Assembly (NCBI GenBank): GCA_973895155.1
Contig: OZ316894.1
Location: forward strand, 16,120,001-16,184,000
DNA: 64,000 nucleotides
Source: Marsupella aquatica
Taxonomy: Eukaryota; Marchantiophyta
Direction: 5' to 3'
Shown: in pieces, positions 35,358 to 45,187 of the stretch
Numbering within the stretch: the first letter of the stretch is position 1
How the letters are laid out: each line of letters begins with the position of its first letter
The notes under the pieces: generated by a model
Database searches by the model: none
Seen by the model: the letters and a program-made list of their open reading frames with translations, nothing else
Told to the model about the DNA's origin: nothing
Program-made: the position numbers and the translations under genes

Positions 35358-36325
35358 GTTAATGTGTTTCGTACCCTATGACATAAACCAATACACCATA
35401 TTTATGATCTACAGACCAAGTGATTTGAAGGAGATAACCAAGTGATTTGAAGTACATGTCTCTTGGTTGGTTTATGTTCTGGTTGTACTTGACGCCCCTG
35501 CACCCCCTTTTTTGTTTAAAAATAAAAATTTTAAATGTTGTTTTACTGATGACATAGATTTAACTCATGGTGGAAAATGTAGAGGTATTCTATGTTGCGA
35601 GCAAACAGGAGATTTTGATAGCGAGGAGATTTTGATAGCGAGACAAAAATGGTTCCAAATTTCAGTTGCTTTTTTGTGCCCTTTACATTTTTTGTGTTTT
35701 TTTAAGGATTCCAGATTGCTAGCGAGCTAGCTAGCAAAAAGGGAGTCCCCAAACGGGATGTTACCAACCAGGTAGTTGATAGCCAGGCAGTTGCATGTAG
35801 AAAAACAGGGGTCATGCAAGAAATTATTTTGCTCGTGCAAATAAATTTTTTACTATTTGCTCGCACATTACAATTACCCGAAAATGTACAATATGGCAGT
35901 CCGGGCCCATGTAGTGACCACTGGTGCGGTCGCTCTAAATGTTACCCCTACCTGTAGAGAGATAAGGGGGAATGGGAGCGGGAGTGGCGGGAAATTTGAA
36001 ACTCTGTCACCTGAAACTCGTAGCAGAGTTGTAGCATGAAGAGCGAGAAGCATTACAAATATAATTTTCCGCAAGTGTGCGAGACTACGAGTTTATCGTT
36101 CTGCTAGCTTCACATCCGTTGAGTGGGAAGTTGATAAAGTATTTGCTCGACAGGTAGTGGAGTGAGTTCCCACAGTGAATGCTGCAGGAAATTGATTTGG
36201 CAGCAGGCTGTAATCGGTCATCGAAGGAGACTTCAAGGAGTGAAATAGTGGCACGAAAGATTGATCCAGCTGCCGAGAGGATTGATACCCCCTACTGATA
36301 ATTTTGCCTCAGTGGCCTGAGCGAG
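35358..36325. other. upstream region of the F-box gene
   Basis: Contains a 17-base tandem GAGATTTTGATAGCGAG (twice near 35610-35643) and an inverted TTGCTAGC/GCTAGCAA near 35716-35737. No exon recognised; likely promoter and 5' UTR for the gene at 36326. Confidence 0.4.
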
Positions 36326-37795
36326 ATGGAGGGACCGCAGTGCAAGACTTTACCGGACGAGTTGCTGGAGAGGATCGTCGCAAGGATGCCATTTCCATGC
36401 GTTTTCAAAGCTCGAGGCCTATCGAAATCATGGCGAGCCCGATTCTCGCCAATATCATCGTTACACAACGCAGCGCAGAAGTGCAGTGCAATCTCTTTCC
36501 AGAAGCTCGTAAGCGAGAGGTGCAAAGATTGGGTGACTTTCTCCCCTTTCTCTATTATTGACCAGATTGCTTACAGCCCTGCATCTCACACTTGGCAAAG
36601 AATGCCATCCGTGCTTAACCTCTCCTGGAAGGCAGCGTCATATCTGGAGATCGTCGGACCCCTCTTGTTAGCTTCTCGCAGACCGGAATATGGTCCCTGG
36701 AGCGATGTAAAGAGGTGCCGAGGAGAAGTTAGTCAGAGGCCTCACCTTTATAACATATACGAAGATGAATGTCCAATGCCTCACGAGCTCAACATGCCGA
36801 AGGAGCTCTATGTGGCCAACATGCTGACTAGGAGCTGGAAATTGTTGCCACCTCGTCCCAATGCCGCTCTAGGTTATGCCTATCGTGAAGCACTGGTGAT
36901 CGACCCGTCATTAGAGTCGTACATGGTGGTTGTATTTTGCCGAGATCATAGTAAGAACGGCGTCTGCAATGGGTATTCTGCACAAATTTATGACTCCAAG
37001 TCAGCTGCTTGGAGTAGCAAGCAGCTTCGTGATACGAGATCGTTCTTTGGCGGTATCGGCACCCATGCATACTTCAATGGAGTAATCTATATGGTCCAAG
37101 ACGCTCTCATGCATTGTCTCTTGGCATACCATGTGGAAGCAGGAACTTGGAAAGAACTCAGATTGTCAGATTCCTTTACGGACATGATAGAGGAGACATG
37201 GAGGGTCGACTTAGTCGTTTGCAATTCAAATTTGATGATGGTCGTGCAGGTTGGTGAGCCTCCCGATGTGGACTGTCTACATGTGCTGAAGGTTGATCTG
37301 GAGTCGCTAGAATTGTGGAAAGTGGCTCGTTGTCCTCCTCGTTCTCTCAATCTACACAAGTTCATGGCATTACCGCCTGTAAGTGATGGTCGCTGCATCA
37401 TTCTCGGGTATGACGAATTTGACGGTAGAATGGTGGGAAAATATGTGGACGAAGTGATAATTTCATTGGAAGAAAAGAGAAGGACGAGGAAGATGAAGAT
37501 CAAAGAACAGAAACAATTGAAACGGATGATGAAGATGAAGATCAAAGAAGAGAAGATGAAGATGAAGGAGAAGATGAACATGAAAATGCATTATGAAAAT
37601 GACGAGCACTCAGAATATGATGATGATGAAGAAGAAGATGATGATGATGATCATGATGATGATGAAGAAGAAGAAGATGAAGATGAGGAATACTATGAAG
37701 ATGAGGACGATGAAGAATATAATGGAGATGAAGCAGATGAGTGGATTTGTTTCCATTCTCCTCCTCCCGATGGTGACGACCAAGATTTATCATAG
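36326..37795 (+). CDS. F-box protein, kelch/galactose-oxidase-like, with charged tail
   Basis: Single-exon gene, 489 residues. Residues 8-50 (LPDELLERIVARMPFPCVFKARGLSKSWRA) are an F-box, which binds SKP1 in SCF ubiquitin ligases. About 60-370 look like a degenerate kelch or F-box-associated region with beta-strand blocks around RSWKLLPP, AYFNGVIYMV, AGTWKEL and LESLELWKV, as in plant F-box proteins that present substrates. The substrate is unknown. The last ~110 residues are unusual: a Lys/Met-rich basic run (about 380-425), then a long Asp/Glu run with few other residues, ending DGDDQDLS. The DNA there is GAT/GAA/AAG microsatellite-like, so the tail may have grown by slippage. The start ATG opens the family motif and no introns are needed. 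Confidence 0.88.
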   Translation: MEGPQCKTLPDELLERIVARMPFPCVFKARGLSKSWRARFSPISSLHNAAQKCSAISFQKLVSERCKDWVTFSPFSIIDQIAYSPASHTWQRMPSVLNLSWKAASYLEIVGPLLLASRRPEYGPWSDVKRCRGEVSQRPHLYNIYEDECPMPHELNMPKELYVANMLTRSWKLLPPRPNAALGYAYREALVIDPSLESYMVVVFCRDHSKNGVCNGYSAQIYDSKSAAWSSKQLRDTRSFFGGIGTHAYFNGVIYMVQDALMHCLLAYHVEAGTWKELRLSDSFTDMIEETWRVDLVVCNSNLMMVVQVGEPPDVDCLHVLKVDLESLELWKVARCPPRSLNLHKFMALPPVSDGRCIILGYDEFDGRMVGKYVDEVIISLEEKRRTRKMKIKEQKQLKRMMKMKIKEEKMKMKEKMNMKMHYENDEHSEYDDDEEEDDDDDHDDDEEEEDEDEEYYEDEDDEEYNGDEADEWICFHSPPPDGDDQDLS

Positions 37796-39182
37796 AGACC
37801 ACGAAATCCCCAACAAGGGACGAGGGAATAGAAGGCAAGGGACAAAGAGAAGCAGACACCCAGAGCACAAAACGAAAAAATATCATTGGTGTGGTTCCTC
37901 CTTTCAGCCTGGCTTGAACCCCTTCACCGCAGTGTAGGATTCGGCCGAAGGGAGCTGGATTGATATTTCTATTCTCCACTCAGCGGGGTTTATGGTTTCT
38001 TTGCAATTTACGGCGGTGCTGATTGAAGAGCATCCGTTACCCAATCACGGGATCGCTGTATTTTCCACTCCGGAACCCACTACGGTGCACTCCAGCGTGC
38101 AGCAGACAAGGATGACAACAGGCCGAAGTCATGTTCATGCGTATCAGTATGTAGCTATCAGGCATTCGAGTCAGAAGGCAAGCTTGTGTGGAAATGCTGT
38201 CAGATATTGCGACTATTTTTCTCTTGCTCTCGATTGCCATGCTTCAGTGGCAAATCTGGTTAAAAAATCTAGCAAAGTGGGTTTAACCAGATTGGTGATA
38301 TGAACTCGGCCAAGATTTAATCTGGGATTTTGGAAAGATCAACGTTGCATCTGCCATGCCTCGTTCAAGTCGTTGATTTGAAGCACTGATTAAGCACGAG
38401 ACCAAGGAGAGCCACCCGGATGAGTCCTCTGTAACTGAAAGGGACTGCTTGCATTAGGCAACTCATTGAATAGCTTGCAAATTTGTCTGTCTGTTGGTGA
38501 TGTAAAGGGATGATCATTCTCTTGTAAATGAACCCATCCGATTGACAACCAATACTTGTGGCACCTCTTCTGAATTTGGCTCCTGAATTTTCTTTAGATT
38601 TGTCTCCAGAAATGTATTTGTAGACCGTTTGCGGTTATTCAAACATTCTGACTAGATTTCTGGGCTCTCGATTGCATTGCTTCGGTTGCAAATCTGGGTT
38701 TATAAATCTGGCAGACAAGATTGTGATATGTGTTTTTTTTGCGTTCATTTGGGTTCGGTCTAGTTTTGTTTGTTTTCTCCCTTCAACTTTTGCGTCTAAA
38801 GGACACTAAATGTTTGAAACAATTGCGTACAAGAAATCGCACAAACACTGATCGGTTGGTTTCCACGCATGCCAGTGCTTTTTACGACATAATGCCAACG
38901 AAGATTTGCACTACATTGGATGCCCACCTAACATTCCCTGGTTAAAAACAGAACGAGAATGGGCAGTAATATATGCTTCCGATATGTCAAGCACTGAGAG
39001 AAATTGGAGAATCTCAGTAATGCAATTGACTACAACTTGTCAAGGGACAATCAATAATCCCATCATCCACGTCCGAGCGATTGAATCTGCCCACTCGATA
39101 GAAAAGTCCAGTCAAGCAATCGTAGTTCCAGTCATCATTTAAAAACGGTCCAATTGAAATGTACAGAATTCTGGGACTTCCA
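37796..39182. other. 3' flank of the F-box gene, no gene seen
   Basis: Includes a 12-bp perfect inverted repeat AATCTGGTTAAA/TTTAACCAGATT (38253-38264, 38282-38293). It also has an imperfect direct repeat of CTCTCGATTGCCATGCTTCAG..GCAAATCTGG at 38228 and 38665. No coding family recognised. Confidence 0.45.
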
Positions 39183-42100
39183 TTATTTGGGTACTTGTGC
39201 CAAAAGTTCCTCAACTATTTCCAGACATCGATATAGTACAGATTTCAAGAACTCCATGCCCAGTTGAATCTCTTGACTCGTGTCTGTCCCTTCAGCTTGG
39301 AACAAAGACTGGACCCTTGAAATTTCCCCCAGTAGAGGCAGCAGCCAATATGTCCGCCCCTTTACAAGCTCTTCGGCAGACACTACATGTGTATAGTTTG
39401 TCTTGTCTGAAGGGCGTGGACCACAAATCAGTCAGTTCCAGTGATCGTTTCATCCATGCCAGGACTCGGAATCTCAAACACTTTCACGATGACACTAAGC
39501 ACTGAAAACTTCAGCAAGGGCATCCACGAATGTCCCTGGTGCCACAAAATATGCACATTCCTAGCAATGTGTATATTTCAATCAATTCGAAGACAAGAGA
39601 TTCTTGGAGCTGTTATCAACCTTCTTTCCTGGTTGATCACAAAAAAACATACCTCTTGACTCGCGGATTAGAAGAAATCGATACAAGTTGAGGGCACCTA
39701 GAACCTGTTCAAGCCAAGGTGTCAACTTCGTCAGCCTTCTGTTGATGGCAACAGCTACTGTCAAAACATTGTTTTACGGACAGATCTCGTAGGCGACAGA
39801 AAGGTGTCATGGACTGAATGGCCTCAATTGACGAGAGAATAAAATGAAAAAATCCAGACGTAGGACATTTATACAAGGCTGGTTGCACAACAACATACAG
39901 CATCCAGGTTGGCTGGTAGCTCAACAATTTCCCCATCTTTCGTTCGGAGCACACACTGGATGAATTCCAGCACATTCTGACTTGTAAATGGAGACAGAGA
40001 GGGTACAGTCTCTTTTTCCGCATCATGCTCAAGCGTCTGCTGGCCGTTATTCTTTGGCCAAGACTTCTGCACTTCATCTTTGACGCAAGTCAACAGCAAA
40101 GAAACCTGCACACCAAAATCTTTAGTGTCTCCGTTTGAATATTTATCTGTCCTGGTGATGAACATAATATGATGACATGGATGGATGACTCCACGAGTGG
40201 AAAGAATGGATGCGGTTAGTAAAGGACTCTTCTAAAGGACGGGTTCTGGACATGTTAAAGGTCCTAGTTCACCAAGAACTACACAGCAAAAATAACTGAT
40301 CACTTAGAATATGAGTTTATTGAATACAAAGAGCCAATTTTCCCAGATAAAGTAGTTCATAGTTTGAACAAACAACAGCTTAAAATCATTGATAATGACT
40401 CCAATACATGTCATCCTTTGGCATTCTGCATCCGTGTTTTGCGAGGCAGGCCCAGAGAAGTAAGTTCACAAAACGCGAGCTCCAAAGGTAAATGAATTCC
40501 ATGGGCAGATGAGGTACCAAGGAAGGTTGATCCGAGAGTTTGATCAAACTATCCAAAGTTTCAAATCTTGCTTTAGTTGGGAGAACCTCTGAAATGACCT
40601 GTAGGCAAAAGCGAAAAGATTTTGACGAGATGTAAGCCAGGTGAGTATGATCAATTCAAACAAAGCTCACTAGCTTCAAGTCCTGCGAGCATCATATACA
40701 AATTCAAGTATCCACAATTTCTACTTAAATGGTTTTCTTACTGAGACGAAAACGTTATGAAATAAGGATTTCGACATCCGTCTCCGAGGAACATAATTTT
40801 CAGATGGGTTGCAAAATCGAGTTTCAGAAACAAAACAAGAGAGCTTGGTGTGGTCACCTTTATCAAAACACCATAAGCTTGTCGTCGAAGCATTGGACTT
40901 GGAAGATAAACCACCATAACTTGGAGCCTCTGGTACATCACCATAATCAGATGAGGCTTCAAACTACTGCGAATCCCGAATAATGGAATCTTATCTAAAG
41001 TTCTCTGGCAGGATAGGTGAGTTGAAAAATCCATAATAAAATAGGATCACAGACTTTAATTCTACCAGGAAAATCCTCTCACAAGGCCACAAGCAAAAAA
41101 CAAGGTAAGGCTAATGCCGAACCTGTAAAGCTGGCACAATCTGGACGTCAAGTGCGTCATCCCGCTCACTGGCATCATCACTCTTAGAGGATGCACTGTA
41201 TAATTCGAGGATGTATGTCATTATGATCAACCCTTTGTGGATGAACGAAATTTCCTCTATACCAGACACTGGAACGAGGAGAGTGCTCGCAAGTACGACG
41301 ATGTCTAGAACCATCTCCCTCCCCGGAGTTTGGAGCATTTTCTTCAGCCCAGCCAATTCTCCACTAATAGTGTATCCTTCACCAGTCTGCATTCCCCAGT
41401 AAACTGCTCTAATTCCACAAACAAAAAATTAAAACTCAAATTAAAAATAAGAGTAAAGAAATCTTGATACGTACCCTTTTTCATCAGCTATGATATTGAG
41501 ACGCAGCTAATAATAAGTCAGAAGCCAACTAGCCGTACTTCTTCCCACATTTGAGCAAAGACATCGAAGATGTAAAAAATAAGCAGACCAGCAAGAGCAG
41601 CTCCTCTTTCGGCTTCTAGTCGGTTCGTCAGGGAGTTCATTTCGTCCTCTGAAACTACAAGTGTATTCAAACAGTCAGATAGTACAATTCAAGTAAAATT
41701 TACAAAGCAGCTAAGAAGGTCATGTAAACGTCCAAGTCTGACTTGAGAAACAGCTGAATTTGATATATTGAGGTCCTTGGACTCACCATCAAAGACGATA
41801 TCAAATTTCGCGTTAACCTTAGATAAAGAAATATCACTGAAAGACAGCAATTCCATGAGTTCAAGTACTCCATCTGGTACAACACTGGTTGAGTTACTCG
41901 AAGCTCTGCCAGCTATAGCCTGCTTGACAGAAGGATAAAACAAATGGCAACGGTGGGATTTTAGAAAATTGGAAACCATTGAAAAGGAACAAGACAGACC
42001 ATTGTCTTTGATGCACATGTAGATCCGACTCGGATAATTCCTGACAAATCTTTCAGCGGATAGCTTTTATCACTGCAGAATAGTGACAGAACGAACCAGA

Positions 42101-44122
42101 AGTTGCAAGATAAAGATCCCCAAGATGTCCTGAAGCCTGTCGATCTCCTGCACATGGAAAACGCTTTAGTTGCTCATCATACTTCAACACTAAAGCTCCA
42201 GGTCCCCAGGGTCTATCAGGTCTCTCCAGGAACTACTTCATGGGCAGTCTCTTCCAAATTCGATTGCAAACTAATCACCGGCTTATTTTTAAGGTTGATT
42301 GGGTCAATGAACACAACAGACATGTACAATCAAATGGCACAGATAACGCAAGACATTGACTCCATGATATCAATTACTCACTTTGGCACCATCACAAATG
42401 CCTTTCATCACTTTCGCCAAATGAATCATTTCATTGATAATTCTGTTTTGAATATCGTCCACAATATCATCTCTTAAGAACAAGTGTCTTTCAGGATTAT
42501 GTGAATCATTCCTGACATCTTCAGAGCTGCAACTATCTTCCTCGGATTGTCCAGTGAACCTGCAAAGTTCGAGCAAGCCTGGTACTGCCTCTTTGAAAAA
42601 TTCCGTTGTTCGTCTGCTGATACGTGGAAAGACTTTTGACAGCACAAAATCGCGTTAGAGATCTGGAAACCTCCTGAAATACAGACGGGTGAGCCTCGCC
42701 TAAGACAAGCCTCAAATTGCAGGTTCTTGCGAGGCACAAACCATACTGCGTGGCTCAATGCTGCTGCGTCAGAGAGAAATTGGTTTTACGCAGTCATGAT
42801 AATGATGGTAACTACTCTTGATTGATGAAGCTTGAAAATACTCTGACGTAGTCTTGCATAAATACATATGCATGCAGTATGACTTATGACTGACAGTCAA
42901 ACTGATGTATCAGGGGGCATGCGGACAACGGATGTGTAGTCAGTACATCCCAATGATGACATCCTTCGACAGGAGTGCAAGAATTAAAGTGACCAGGAAG
43001 ACTACTTTGTAAAGAATCTAAGAACTACTCTTCTAACAAAACTTAGAAGCACTGATTAAGTTCAGTCTCCAGCAAATCACGAAAGACCCTTGAACCTCCA
43101 CAGATTTAAGGTTTATGTGAAGAAAAAGATGAGATAATCAAATTCAAGGGAACTTCTAATCAACAGAGGATTGAATTGACCCTTGCTCGAGTTCACACTT
43201 TTACCACATGGCTCTGGAAAGGTAACGTTAACGCACAGAACAGATCTTACCTGGAAAAAACAAGTACGCTGAAAGGAACAGTGCCCTTACCTAACGAGAC
43301 GCCCCTTACAAGAGGAAGACAAAGATACAGTGTTTCAGCTTTAGAGTATATATTGATAGCCTGCAGAAGAAACGGATGCTTCAGAAAGAAGGTAAAGAGA
43401 AGACATCTGCCGTTCTGCTATGTCTGCTGCTCGAGGCGCAGACACATCCTCGCCTTCACCGAATCCTTCAGCCACTCGGCCATTATCCAAGCAATGTCTT
43501 CGTCCAGATTATCTTAAGGTTCAGCAGACATTAGTCTGGAAAATAACTCAGAGGTTCAAGCAGGAGTCGTGCTACAATTTCCTTTCAACATTCTACTGCG
43601 GCCCGAAAGAGAATCCTTACCATTGACCGGGTACGTTTCTAGGTCTACATGGAAAGAGTACATCAGTCAGATTATGTCAAAAACAAACCTCAAAAAACGC
43701 GGTGAACATCTCTCTGGCAGGATCGAATGCTGTAGCTAAACCTTGGATTAATAGAGTAGAGCTTTCTTGGCATTCCTTAGACACTCCGGCATACTGCACA
43801 ACCACTTTCGGTAGCTCAACACCGACGAGGTCCATGAGTTCCTGTCCACAGCAGAACAATTCATGCATATGAGCGAGACAAATTCACACTCCAAAATGAG
43901 TCCTTTCGACAATTTGGAATACGTAACAAATTCAACCTGTGACTCTAAGTTGATCAATCTTACTTTGCCGGAGGATGCCGACGGATCCAGCAAGGACCTC
44001 GCCTCCTGTAGGAGACCCTTGCATTCCAATTCCCATTCCGTTCCCCTATCTTCAACCTTAAAAGGCGCCATCAGAACATCCACAAACTGACCGACCGAAT
44101 CATCACCCCCTCCAGCCTGCAT
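39183..44122 (-). CDS. ALF4: ALF4/glomulin-like protein
   Basis: Homologue of Arabidopsis ABERRANT ROOT FORMATION 4. ALF4 and animal glomulin bind RBX1 and restrain cullin-RING ubiquitin ligases; ALF4 loss blocks lateral root initiation. Exons read with phase: 44122-43937 (start MQAGGGDD), 43841-43689 (VELPKVVVQYAG, ATAFDPAREM), an exon ending 42382 with KVFPRISRRTTEFFKEAVPG, 42147-42097, about 41922-41815, 41408-41123 (AVYWGMQTGEG), one ending after LRRQAYGVLIK (~40860), 40598-40518 (VISEVLPTKARFETL), 40105-39899 (SQNVLEFIQCVLR), 39714-39653 (VLGALNLYRFLLIRESR), and a last exon to stop 39183 (SVLYRCLEIVEELLAQ). Family alignment is clearest in exon 2 and the last three exons. Several middle junctions and the penultimate segment are not settled; an extra 5' exon is possible. 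The start of the KVFPRIS exon is unclear because a stop lies just upstream in frame. Confidence 0.8.
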
Positions 44123-45002
44123 TTCACCAGCAGAGCACAGAACGGGAAGATGTGTTAATTCATCATTAGTCGCTTTGGCAGTTCCAGCAGGTGTGTCAAT
44201 AATTTTTCAAATCTGGCAGAGTCAACTGGCAGGCAGGCAGGAAGGTAGTGCCAGGATTGCGGTTCAAAATAAGACTAAACAACTGTACAAGAATGTGTGC
44301 AGAAATAGTCCGACAGTTCCGTAATAAAACAAAGCTGCCGTTACGGGACACAGACATGAATTTCCTGATGAATTTCTCCAATGGATCCACTCACTGATTG
44401 AATGGACGAATAGCGTCGGGCAGGACAGGGCAGCGCAGGTGCAAGGCAGTGGTTATATCTTCACCTTGCTAGTCTAACAGAGGACTGATCCAGCATTAAA
44501 CTTGCTGAAAGAAGAAACTATCTCTGTGTGACAGGTAAATTAACTTGAACGGACGTCCAATTTGTAGCAGAACTTTCCATTTTGCATCTAGAGAGAGATG
44601 AAACTTACGTTGCAGCAGGCAAGTGCAGCTGTACGCAGCCGATCAGCCGCGGGCATGGGCGAGGAAGTCATATTAATAAGCAATCCAGATTGATCGTTTT
44701 CTTTGGAGCTGCTGTTGCGGCACTATCCCACAGCTCTCTGAGGATTCAGCTCGAGCCGAGCTATGAGAGCAAGGACGGGAACTATAAACTCGTTAGAGTA
44801 CCTCGGGCTCTGTCTGCTGTTCATCCAGAATGGAATGGAATTGATTCGAATGCAACCAAAAGGCGAAACAGGGGCGAAACAGGGGCGCTACAGGTAGAGT
44901 TCGTACTTCATGAAAATAATGATGCTTCACGACATTTCCATTTAGCCTCTAGACATGGCTTATCATGTCTATGAAAACTCATGTCAAATGATACCGCATG
45001 TT
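44123..45002. other. ALF4 upstream region with an unresolved plus-strand frame
   Basis: A plus-strand frame (44582-44974) has no ATG start near its left end and matches no family I know. A short ATG frame in another phase begins at 44598 (MKLTLQQASAAVRSRSAAGM). Either may be chance or the first exon of a divergent transcript. Otherwise nothing is seen. Confidence 0.3.
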
Positions 45003-45128
45003 ATGATTTCTATTTACATTAAAAAATGTGTGTTTTATAGCCCCACCATATCATATGTGCATACAATGATTTCTATTTACATTAAAAAAATTGCATTTTT
45101 ATGGCCTCACCATAACATATTTGCATTG
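45003..45128. repeat. tandem duplication, 63-bp unit, 2 copies
   Basis: ATGATTTCTATTTACATTAA starts at 45003 and 45066. Both units continue with TTTTATRGCC and CACCATA. AT-rich, just left of the RT element. Confidence 0.88.
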
Positions 45129-45187
45129 CATAGAAAAGAGTATGCTATGTTATGTATGATTATTTAAAATGATGACATGCATAATAG

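Noticed and set aside
37087-37979. Minus-strand frames opposite the F-box tail
   Set aside because: They are the complement of GAT/GAA/AAG repeat codons and give low-complexity Ile/Phe/His/Leu runs; the sense gene explains the openness.
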